From Thermodesulfobacteriota bacterium (GTDB taxonomy: Bacteria; Desulfobacterota; BSN033; UBA1163): a stretch of DNA of 16,205 nt. The stretch spans positions 1-16,205 of the forward strand of contig JASEIE010000038.1 in assembly GCA_030024065.1 (NCBI GenBank), given 5' to 3'. The position numbers were made by a program, and so were the translations under genes. The first letter of the stretch is position 1. Each line of letters starts with the position of its first letter. The notes under the pieces are model-generated. The model did not search any database. It was not told the origin of the DNA and saw only the letters and a list, made by a program, of their open reading frames with translations. This document shows positions 1 through 6,695 of the stretch, in pieces.

Positions 1-704
1 TGCTTCTTCGCCTCGAGACCCTTCATTCCGAGATGCGGACCCTTTCCACAGGCGTGGAGGAGTACAAGGAATTTCTTAAAGCGCCTTCAAAGGAGATCAC
101 ACGGATAAAAGAGGATGTCGAAGTCCGGTTAAGAATATTGGAGGAAAGAGGGAAAACATTTGAAGAGCGAAACCGGTTCTTTGAAGAGAGAAACCGATCC
201 TATGAGGAACGAGCCAAGGGAATGGAAGATCGCCTAAAGGATCTGGACGCAAAATTGACCTCGAAACCAACGGAGGTGGAGAAATCAATCCCGGGTAAAG
301 AACCCCCTGTTGAAACGAAAGGGATACCCACGGCAGCAGGAAACATCTATAAAGATGCCTATGAAACCTTTCAGAGAGGAGGCATGGAGGGAGCCCGGAA
401 GAAATTTGAGGCTTTTCTCAAACAGTACCCCAATATGGAACTCTCTGACAATGCCCAGTTCTGGATCGGAGAGACCTATTACCAAAAAAAGGATTTTGAG
501 AGGGCAATCCTCGAATATGAGAAGGCAATCGTCAAATATCCGGAGGGAGACAAGGTTTCATCGGCCCTGCTCAAACAGGGCCTTGCCTTCCTGGAACTTG
601 GGGATAAGACGCATGCCAGAAACCTCCTCAAGCGGGTCATCGACCGATTCCCTCAGACAAAACAGGCGGAAATAGCCAAGAAAAAATTGGAAGCAATAAA
701 ATAA
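1..704 (+). CDS. cpoB: CpoB/YbgF-like Tol-Pal-associated TPR protein, 5' end outside window
   Basis: The reading frame is already open at the window edge (codons run from base 3), so the signal peptide and true start lie upstream; an internal ATG at base 33 is not the start. The first ~90 visible residues are a charged heptad-like coiled coil with repeated EERNR units. After a Pro-rich linker, the last ~120 residues form TPR-type repeats typical of the YbgF/CpoB C-terminus: a YKDAYETF helix pair, NAQFWIGETYY, and an AxxxLKR.IDRFPQT repeat. In the known family the coiled coil trimerises in the periplasm, and the TPR domain links Tol-Pal to cell-wall synthesis during division. It points to an envelope with an outer membrane. 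It is unrelated in function to what follows and marks the host side of the defence region. Family call is firm; a generic TPR lipoprotein is the alternative. Confidence 0.85.
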   Translation, partial: LLRLETLHSEMRTLSTGVEEYKEFLKAPSKEITRIKEDVEVRLRILEERGKTFEERNRFFEERNRSYEERAKGMEDRLKDLDAKLTSKPTEVEKSIPGKEPPVETKGIPTAAGNIYKDAYETFQRGGMEGARKKFEAFLKQYPNMELSDNAQFWIGETYYQKKDFERAILEYEKAIVKYPEGDKVSSALLKQGLAFLELGDKTHARNLLKRVIDRFPQTKQAEIAKKKLEAIK

Positions 705-717
705 AAAATTGAATGTT

Positions 718-771
718 GAAGGTGGAATGTGGAGAGTAGATCTTTTCCACTACTGTCCACCTTCCACCCTC
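718..771. repeat. Imperfect 22-bp inverted repeat after cpoB
   Basis: Arms 718-739 and 750-771 pair at 19 of 22 positions around a 10-base loop. The arms are made of GGTGGAATGTGGAG-type words and their complements. It starts 14 bp after the CpoB stop, so it could end that transcript, but no T-run follows, so a classical intrinsic terminator is not supported. More likely it is a copy of a dispersed intergenic hairpin repeat. Confidence 0.6.
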
Positions 772-835
772 CACTTCCTAATCTCTGATCCCCCCATCAA
801 ACTGCATGATCAGTTCTCTCCCTTAAAGACAGTAG

Positions 836-1060
836 TTTGTAATCATCTTTAGATATCTTACTATTGACACCCCGCTCCTTTGCCTCAACTGCCAAGCTGT
901 TTCTGGAACTTATGTCTCGTATTTTATAAACAAATATGACCCTCAGGACTACAGAATACAAACTTTAGTTGATTTTTTATCCCAATTTGATAAACTCCTA
1001 ACAAGTCAAAATCCTCCATTAATGGCTTCAAAAATTGAAGGGCTAATTGGGCATAAGTAA
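836..1060 (+). pseudogene. Possible decayed gene fragment, unidentified
   Basis: One + frame stays open for 74 codons from just after a TAG at 833 to a TAA at 1058-1060, with no convincing start or ribosome site. Its last ~45 codons read like a real protein C-terminus (for example YFINKYDPQDYRIQTLVDFL, then a KIEGLIGHK end). It stops one base before the palindromic repeat at 1061 and 50 bp before the helicase-like remnant at 1110, so it could be the tail of a neighbouring gene in the same lost operon. I do not recognise the family. An open frame of this length in AT-rich DNA can arise by chance. Confidence 0.25.
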
Positions 1061-1102
1061 ACCCCGTTAGAAATTCCAGCGGGGCATTATTTCTAACGGG
1101 GT
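1061..1102. repeat. Perfect 14-bp palindromic repeat element
   Basis: ACCCCGTTAGAAAT (1061-1074) is exactly inverted at 1089-1102, with a 14-base loop between. It resembles CCCCGTTAGAAAT-type palindromes dispersed between genes in many bacterial draft genomes, which on the opposite strand mistranslate to PVRNNAPLEFLTGF-like peptides. It sits between two apparent gene remnants, as expected for an element associated with rearrangement. The stem could also act as a transcription stop, but no T-run follows. Confidence 0.8.
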
Positions 1103-1109
1103 AAACCAC

Positions 1110-1211
1110 ATGAGCATTTTTGACCTTCGCCAATCTGTAATCGATGAATACAGTAAGTACGTCCAGAGTTTCCTCTCTATTGCCGACAAGCGAGTAAGAG
1201 GATTAATATAG
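1110..1211 (+). pseudogene. 33-codon remnant resembling N-terminus of a large DEAD/DEAH-box helicase
   Basis: From ATG 1110 the frame encodes MSIFDLRQSVIDEY, then a YVQSFLSIADKRVRGLI stretch, and ends at TAG 1209-1211. This matches my memory of the opening of large (about 1700-2000 aa) DEAD/DEAH helicases found in defence islands, which start MS(I/V)FDL..xVI(D)xY..fVxSFxxIAD(E)R and continue into a WP-rich helicase lead-in. Here everything after ~33 codons is missing, so it looks like a truncated relic. No Shine-Dalgarno is visible and the repeat at 1061-1102 lies just upstream. The following 62 bases to the next start hold nothing I recognise. The alternative is a short spurious ORF. Confidence 0.4.
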
Positions 1212-1273
1212 GATTCGCTTCTGAACTAATGATTTTATAGACGTTTTCCCTCTTCTTATTACGTAGCTGGATT

Positions 1274-4200
1274 ATGAAAGAAAGATTGACCATCTCAACT
1301 CTTAAACCAAACATGATTGTTCGGGGACCTATTCTTCCCGAGCCGGTCCAGGTCATCGTGACCATTCCTATGGGTGATTCCATAAAGCTCATTGGAAAAG
1401 GGTTACGCACCGGCCAAGTTCATGAACCCATTCTTTCCCCCGAACAACTCGCAACGTTAGAGGCGACCCCAGAAGAGGAACCCTTTGATGGGGATGCGGG
1501 AAGATTTCGCCTTGGGATTGAGGCCATGCGGTTAGCATTGGCCTATGAATATGACCCGTTTTTTACACTATCCATTGCTCGCGTTGACCCATTACCCCAC
1601 CAGCTTGAAGCAGTCTATGACTATTTCTTGAAACTTCCTCGTATCCGATTCTTGCTTGCAGACGATCCTGGTGCCGGAAAGACAATCATGGCCGGGCTCC
1701 TGATTAAAGAACTGAAGATCAGGGGATTAATACAAAGAACCCTCATCGTTACCCCCGCCAATCTTTCTTTTCAATGGCAGCGTGAAATGAAAGATAAATT
1801 CAGAGAAGACTTTGAGGTCATCCGGAGTGATGTATTGCGGGCAAATTACGGCTCCAACCCTTGGCAGGAGAAAAACCAGGTTATCACTTCGGTGTCATGG
1901 GTCTCCCGTATTGAGGATGCCAAAGAAAGTCTTCTCCGTAGCCATTGGGATCTTATCATTGTTGACGAAGCCCATAAGATGAGTGCCTACAGTTCTGACA
2001 AGAAGACTTTAGCCTACCACCTGGGAGAAGATCTTTCAGAGATGACAGACCATTTCCTGCTAATGACAGCTACACCCCACAAGGGTGACCCCAAGAACTT
2101 CTGCCTTTTTCTTGAATTACTCGATAGAGATGTTTACGGAGATGTGAAGAGTCTTGAAGAAGCAATGTTCCGGAACCAAGCGCCTTTCTATCTTCGAAGG
2201 GTGAAAGAGGCCCTGGTAACCTTTCCCGATCCTGATACAGGTAACGTAAAAACCCTATTTACAAAACGCCATGTTCAAACCACTGAATTCCAAATCGACG
2301 ATGATGAATGGGATCTTTATGATGGCCTTACCCGATATGTAGAGGATCAATCAATCAAAGCTTCCCAGGATGATTCTGCTCGTGGACGTGCTCTCGGATT
2401 CACCATGGCCATGTTGCAAAGGCGGTTTGCATCCAGTACCTACGCTGTCCGGCGGACCCTTGAAAGAATGAGAGATAAGCGTCAAAAAATCCTCGATGAC
2501 CCTGAAGCCTACCGGCAGGAGCAGATTACCAAAAAACTACCAGAGGACTTCGAAGAATTGCCGGAAGATGAACGGCAAGAGATTATGGACACTCTGGAAG
2601 GGATCGTTGCATCTGTTGATCCTATTGCCTTAAGGGAAGAAATACTTCAACTCGTAAAGCTTATTGACCAGGCTAAAAACCTTGAACAGCGGGAGGTGGA
2701 ATCCAAACTGGTGAAACTCAAGGAGGTCATAACTGAACAGGGTGTCTTCAAAGACCCAAAGATGAAACTCCTCGTTTTCACCGAGAATAAGGAAACTCTC
2801 GATTATCTCGTCGGCAAATTGCGTTCATGGGGGCTTTGTGTCACCCAGATCCATGGTGCCATGAAAATTGGAGACCGTGATGCTCTGGGGACACGTATTT
2901 ATGCCGAACGTGAGTTTCGCGAAGAATGCCAGGTCATGGTGGCAACCGAGGCGGCTGGAGAAGGGATTAACCTCCAGTTCTGCTGGTTTATGATCAATTA
3001 TGACATTCCCTGGAATCCCATGCGGCTGGAGCAGCGAATGGGCCGTATTCATCGTTACGGACAAGAAAAAGATTGCCTAATCTTCAATTTTGTGACTACC
3101 AACACTCGTGAAGGCCGAGTCCTTCAAAAATTATTTGAGCGAATCAAGAAAATCGAGGAGGACCTTGACCCTCTGCGGACAGGCAAGATTTTCAATGTTC
3201 TCGGCGATGTCTTTCCTGCTAACCAGCTCGAACGCATGTTAAGGGATATGTATGCGCGCAACCTGACCGAAGAGGTTATTAAGAACCGCATTGTCGAGGA
3301 GGTCGATACGGAACGTTTCCAAAGGATTACTAATTCAACTCTCGAAGGTCTGGCCAAGCGTGAGCTTAACCTTTCTGCTATTGTTGGTAAATCAGCAGAG
3401 GCGAAGGAACGACGCCTTGTACCAGAGGTCGTCGAAGATTTCTTCATCCAAGCAGGCCCGCTTGCAGGGGTTCACCCTAAATTGGTTAAAGGGGACCAGC
3501 ATATTTATAGAATCGGACGGATTCCAAGGACACTCTGGCCTATTGGGGAACGCTTAGAGCCACGTTTTGGCAAGCTTGGACGCGAATATAAGCAGATTGT
3601 CTTTGATAAAAAATTTCTGACCGATGATCCAACCCTTGAGTGGGTAACGCCTGGGCACCCACTTTTTGAGGCCGTCCGGGAAGATGCTTTCGAGCGTGTA
3701 CAGACTGACCTTCGGAACGGAGCAGTTTTCTTTGACCTTCACCGTAAAGAACCCGCCCGGCTGGATGTCTTTACATCCGCCATCCGTGATGGCAGAGGAA
3801 ATGTTCTTCATCGCCGTCTCTTTGTGGTGGAAACTGGCACGGATTCCATAATGACCGTACGCCAACCCACCATTTTTCTTGACCTTTCTCTTGCCCCTAC
3901 TGGGCCAGAAATTCCAGATGGCAGTGGGTTACCAGGCCGGGACCAGGTCGAGCAGATTCTTATCGAACAGGCTTTACAACCGTTTTTAGAAGAGATTCAA
4001 GCCCAGCGTGAAAAAGAAACAGAAATCATCTCCAGGCACGTTGAAATTAGCCTGAATGAACTAATCCATCGACAGAATCTCAGAATGGCAGAACTACTGG
4101 AAAGTCAGCAGGCCGGAGACACGAACCCATTACTCGCTGCTAACATCAAAACTACCGAAGACCGGATTGATGAATTAAACGGCCGCCTTGAACGGCGCCG

Positions 4201-4708
4201 GGAGGAGCTTAGACAGGAACGGCATTGCATCATTTCAGATATCCATCATTATGGAAGAGCCTGGGTATTGCCCCATCCAGAGAGGACATCTCCAAAAATT
4301 ATTTCAATCGTCCGTGACGATGAGATTGAACAAATTGCGGTTAAAACAGTAATTGCACATGAAGAGGCAAAAGGCTGGCAGGTAGTAAGTGTAGAGAAAG
4401 AGAACCGAGGTTTTGATCTCATCTCTCGTAAACCTCATCCTGAAGATCCTCAAACGGCCATCGAGGTTCGTTTCATCGAGGTCAAAGGTCGAGCTACGGT
4501 TGGTGAAATAGCTCTCACCATGAATGAATATAAAACCGCGGAGCGTTTGAAGAAAGATTACTGGCTATATGTTGTATTTAACTGCGATTCAAAACCAGAG
4601 TTGCATTTGATCCAAGATCCCATGCGTCTGGAGTGGAAACCCCTTGTGAAAATAGAACATTATCATGTAGGAGCAGAAATAATTCTTGGAGAAACGAAAA
4701 TTACGTAG
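1274..4708 (+). CDS. SNF2-type helicase/translocase with C-terminal DUF3883 domain
   Basis: A 1144-aa superfamily 2 helicase. In order: a small beta-rich N-terminal lead-in; Walker A DDPGAGKT (130-137); motif II DEAH (231-234); motif III TAT (265-267); motif V ATEAAGEGINLQ (about 557-568); motif VI QRMGRIHRYGQ (587-597). Residues ~900-985 are rich in Glu, Arg and Lys and look like a coiled coil. From ~1028 there is a DUF3883 domain with GFDL (Asp1048) and EVKGRA (Glu1069, Lys1071), the spacing of a PD-(D/E)XK nuclease fold. Members of this family, including DrmD of class 1 DISARM, move on DNA in anti-phage systems. The start is supported by the family-like N-terminus, but the upstream ribosome site is weak and no clear promoter is seen. 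It is 99 bp from the next gene and is probably the first gene of the operon. Confidence 0.9.
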   Translation: MKERLTISTLKPNMIVRGPILPEPVQVIVTIPMGDSIKLIGKGLRTGQVHEPILSPEQLATLEATPEEEPFDGDAGRFRLGIEAMRLALAYEYDPFFTLSIARVDPLPHQLEAVYDYFLKLPRIRFLLADDPGAGKTIMAGLLIKELKIRGLIQRTLIVTPANLSFQWQREMKDKFREDFEVIRSDVLRANYGSNPWQEKNQVITSVSWVSRIEDAKESLLRSHWDLIIVDEAHKMSAYSSDKKTLAYHLGEDLSEMTDHFLLMTATPHKGDPKNFCLFLELLDRDVYGDVKSLEEAMFRNQAPFYLRRVKEALVTFPDPDTGNVKTLFTKRHVQTTEFQIDDDEWDLYDGLTRYVEDQSIKASQDDSARGRALGFTMAMLQRRFASSTYAVRRTLERMRDKRQKILDDPEAYRQEQITKKLPEDFEELPEDERQEIMDTLEGIVASVDPIALREEILQLVKLIDQAKNLEQREVESKLVKLKEVITEQGVFKDPKMKLLVFTENKETLDYLVGKLRSWGLCVTQIHGAMKIGDRDALGTRIYAEREFREECQVMVATEAAGEGINLQFCWFMINYDIPWNPMRLEQRMGRIHRYGQEKDCLIFNFVTTNTREGRVLQKLFERIKKIEEDLDPLRTGKIFNVLGDVFPANQLERMLRDMYARNLTEEVIKNRIVEEVDTERFQRITNSTLEGLAKRELNLSAIVGKSAEAKERRLVPEVVEDFFIQAGPLAGVHPKLVKGDQHIYRIGRIPRTLWPIGERLEPRFGKLGREYKQIVFDKKFLTDDPTLEWVTPGHPLFEAVREDAFERVQTDLRNGAVFFDLHRKEPARLDVFTSAIRDGRGNVLHRRLFVVETGTDSIMTVRQPTIFLDLSLAPTGPEIPDGSGLPGRDQVEQILIEQALQPFLEEIQAQREKETEIISRHVEISLNELIHRQNLRMAELLESQQAGDTNPLLAANIKTTEDRIDELNGRLERRREELRQERHCIISDIHHYGRAWVLPHPERTSPKIISIVRDDEIEQIAVKTVIAHEEAKGWQVVSVEKENRGFDLISRKPHPEDPQTAIEVRFIEVKGRATVGEIALTMNEYKTAERLKKDYWLYVVFNCDSKPELHLIQDPMRLEWKPLVKIEHYHVGAEIILGETKIT

Positions 4709-4751
4709 GGTGGATTAAGACCGGCAGGTCAAATCCAACAATTCCACTAAA

Positions 4752-4790
4752 CTCTCCCCTCTCCCCTGGAGGGAGAGGGAGGGGTGAGGG
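4752..4790. repeat. REP-like GC-rich palindrome between helicase and AAA genes
   Basis: CCCTCTCCC (4757-4765) is exactly inverted as GGGAGAGGG (4771-4779) around a 5-base loop, and the similarity extends imperfectly to about 4752-4790. It resembles the CCCTCTCCC...GGGAGAGGG palindromes dispersed through many proteobacterial genomes. It lies in the only sizeable gap (4709-4807) in the first half of the operon. It may weaken read-through or protect mRNA ends, or simply be a repeat insertion. Confidence 0.7.
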
Positions 4791-4807
4791 GGGTCAGGAG
4801 ACACAGA

Positions 4808-6112
4808 ATGTTAAAAAGGATTAAGATTCGAGGATACAAGTCCCTTGTCGATTTGGAGGTCAATCTCAATTCCCTCTCTTTGTTGTTTGGACCCAATGCA
4901 GCGGGGAAAAGCAATTTTCTGGACGCACTCCAACTCCTGTCCAGAATAGCAACCAGCCGAACTTTAAAAGATGCATTTGAACCCCCTTACCGTGGCAAAC
5001 CTTTGGAATCTTTTACTTTCGACGATAATGGCATTAAAGGATTGCTGGGCCAGGAAACAGCATCATTCTCCATCGAAGTAGATGTCGAGCTTTCCAGCAA
5101 GGTTATAGATGCAGTCAACCGCCAGATCCGGGAAATGAAGAAGTCTAAACCAACAGATGGCATCGTAGAACCAGAGACAAAAACACAATCTTTTGTCCGT
5201 GAGACAAACCTGCGTTATCGAATTGAAATTGATATCCTTCCCAAATCAGGCATTTTACGGGTAGCTGATGAATACCTGGCGGCTCTTAGCACAAAAGGAG
5301 AAATTAGCAGAAAAAGAAGCCCTTTCTTGGGAAAAGTTCAAAACCGGATTCATTTGCGGATGGAAGGACAAGCCCACCCAACTTATTATGAAAGTTATTT
5401 GGACCATAGCATCCTTTCGATGCCCCTTTATCCACCCCATTATCCACACCTGGTTGCGATGCGACAGGAGTTGTCCAGTTGGTTTTTCTTTTATTTTGAG
5501 CCACGGGAGCGAATGCGGGCCCCGACCTCTGTTAAGGAAGTGCACCATATCGGACCAATGGGTGAGGAACTTGCCTCTTTCTTGAATACGCTGCGCGCCC
5601 TTGATGAACCGCAGTTTAAGGCAGTGGAAAAAGCCCTCCGAATGATTATTCCGACTGTGACGCATATTGACGTAGGTGTCAATGATCTTGGGGAAGTGGA
5701 ACTGAAACTTCTGGAAGGGAAAACCCCTATTCCAGCCCGCATCCTGTCCGAAGGCACTTTACGGGTATTAGGACTGTTAGCTCTTGGAGGGGCGAAGGCT
5801 CCTCCCTCTCTCATTGGATTTGAGGAACCTGAAAATGGCATCCATCCACGTCGGATTCGCATGGTCGCCGATTTGTTAAAAAATCGTGCGCTAACTGGGG
5901 AGACACAGCTTATTGTAACGACTCATTCACCGATTTTACCCGATCTCTTTGCCGATGAAAATCTCTTTGTCTGCCGAAAAGAGAATAAGCATACTGTTAT
6001 AGAGCCTTTTACCACATGGGGGTCTTTGAAGCGACGGGATGATATCGATAAGGCTTTGGACGAAGAACTATCTGTTTCCGGACGGATATTACGGGGAGAT
6101 TTTGATGCTTAG
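4808..6112 (+). CDS. OLD/RecF-like AAA ATPase (AAA_21 type)
   Basis: A 434-aa ABC-class ATPase. It opens MLKRIKIRGYKSL, followed by Walker A GPNAAGKS (28-35). A ~250-residue variable insert follows, then signature SEG (314-316), Walker B GFEEPEN (337-343) and a TTHSP H-loop with His373. The ATG at 4808 is chosen because AGGAG sits at 4796-4800 and the family begins at this MLKRIKI...GYKS stretch; an in-frame GTG at 4784 lies inside the palindromic repeat and is not credible. The protein lacks its own Toprim nuclease domain, which seems to be supplied by the next gene (8-bp overlap). Two-gene ATPase/Toprim pairs of this sort, such as PARIS AriA/AriB, are known phage sensors; that role here is inference. 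Confidence 0.88.
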   Translation: MLKRIKIRGYKSLVDLEVNLNSLSLLFGPNAAGKSNFLDALQLLSRIATSRTLKDAFEPPYRGKPLESFTFDDNGIKGLLGQETASFSIEVDVELSSKVIDAVNRQIREMKKSKPTDGIVEPETKTQSFVRETNLRYRIEIDILPKSGILRVADEYLAALSTKGEISRKRSPFLGKVQNRIHLRMEGQAHPTYYESYLDHSILSMPLYPPHYPHLVAMRQELSSWFFFYFEPRERMRAPTSVKEVHHIGPMGEELASFLNTLRALDEPQFKAVEKALRMIIPTVTHIDVGVNDLGEVELKLLEGKTPIPARILSEGTLRVLGLLALGGAKAPPSLIGFEEPENGIHPRRIRMVADLLKNRALTGETQLIVTTHSPILPDLFADENLFVCRKENKHTVIEPFTTWGSLKRRDDIDKALDEELSVSGRILRGDFDA

Positions 6113-6695
6113 CATTGTCCTCTTTGCTGACGATTATGTGCATGAAGAATTTGTGAAGTCATTGGTTGAGAGACTCTCCCGGGAGAGCGATGTTCCAGTT
6201 AAAATCACGCCTCGGAATGCACGCGGTGGTCATGGAAAAGTCGTCACTGAATTCCAGATTTTCTTGCGCGATCTGGAACATGCAAGGGAGGGATTGCCAG
6301 ACCTCCTAATTGTAGCAACAGATGCAAATTCTAAGAGATATGCAAAACGGAGGCGGGAGATTGACAAAATAAATGACAAATTCAAGAATTTTACGGTATA
6401 TGCTATACCCGATCCTCATATTGAACGATGGCTGCTTCTGGATTCGGCTGCATTCAAAACGATCTTGGGAAAGGGGTGTGATAAGCCTGATCAAAAATGT
6501 TCGAGAGACCGTTTTAAGCAATTGTTACTCAATGCAATGCGGAATGCGGGAGTAATTCCTCCTCTCGGCGGGGTAGAATATACAGAAGATATTGTTAATG
6601 CAATGGACCTGCAACGTATGGAAAGAGCAAATGCATCCTTTGGCAAATTTTTGAAAGACCTGCAAAGCAAATTCAAAGAGTGGAGCAGTAAGTGA
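6105..6695 (+). CDS. Toprim/DUF4276-like protein, partner of the AAA ATPase
   Basis: A 196-aa protein starting at ATG 6105, inside the last codons of the ATPase gene, with GGGGAG at 6093-6098. Visible features are an opening strand IVLFADD (4-10) followed by HEEF; a glycine-rich RGGHGK (40-45); a hydrophobic strand ending in ATDAN with Asp73; and PDPHIERWLL (102-111) with Asp103 and Glu107. The PHIERWLL block and acidic positions recall DUF4276-type Toprim-fold proteins that accompany AAA_21 ATPases. A nuclease or effector role is inferred from that pairing, not shown by a complete Toprim signature. An upstream ATG at 6039 would overlap the ATPase by 74 bp and is less likely. The stop overlaps the methyltransferase start by 4 bp, indicating coupled translation. 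Confidence 0.6.
   Translation: MLSIVLFADDYVHEEFVKSLVERLSRESDVPVKITPRNARGGHGKVVTEFQIFLRDLEHAREGLPDLLIVATDANSKRYAKRRREIDKINDKFKNFTVYAIPDPHIERWLLLDSAAFKTILGKGCDKPDQKCSRDRFKQLLLNAMRNAGVIPPLGGVEYTEDIVNAMDLQRMERANASFGKFLKDLQSKFKEWSSK

Noticed and set aside
864..869. TTGACA as a promoter -35 for the helicase operon
   Set aside because: No TATAAT-like box lies at the right distance (the bases 17 further on are AACTGC), and it is 400 bp from the helicase start.
924..1133. 69-codon frame on the - strand
   Set aside because: Its PVRNNAPLEFLTGF segment is just the translation of the palindromic repeat at 1061-1102, and there is no ribosome site.
4784..4807. In-frame GTG as start of the AAA ATPase
   Set aside because: It lies inside the GC-rich palindrome; the ATG at 4808 has AGGAG and begins where the family begins.
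6039..6104. Upstream ATG for the Toprim-like gene
   Set aside because: It would add 22 residues encoded entirely inside the ATPase gene; ATG 6105 has a clear ribosome site and starts at the first strand of the fold.
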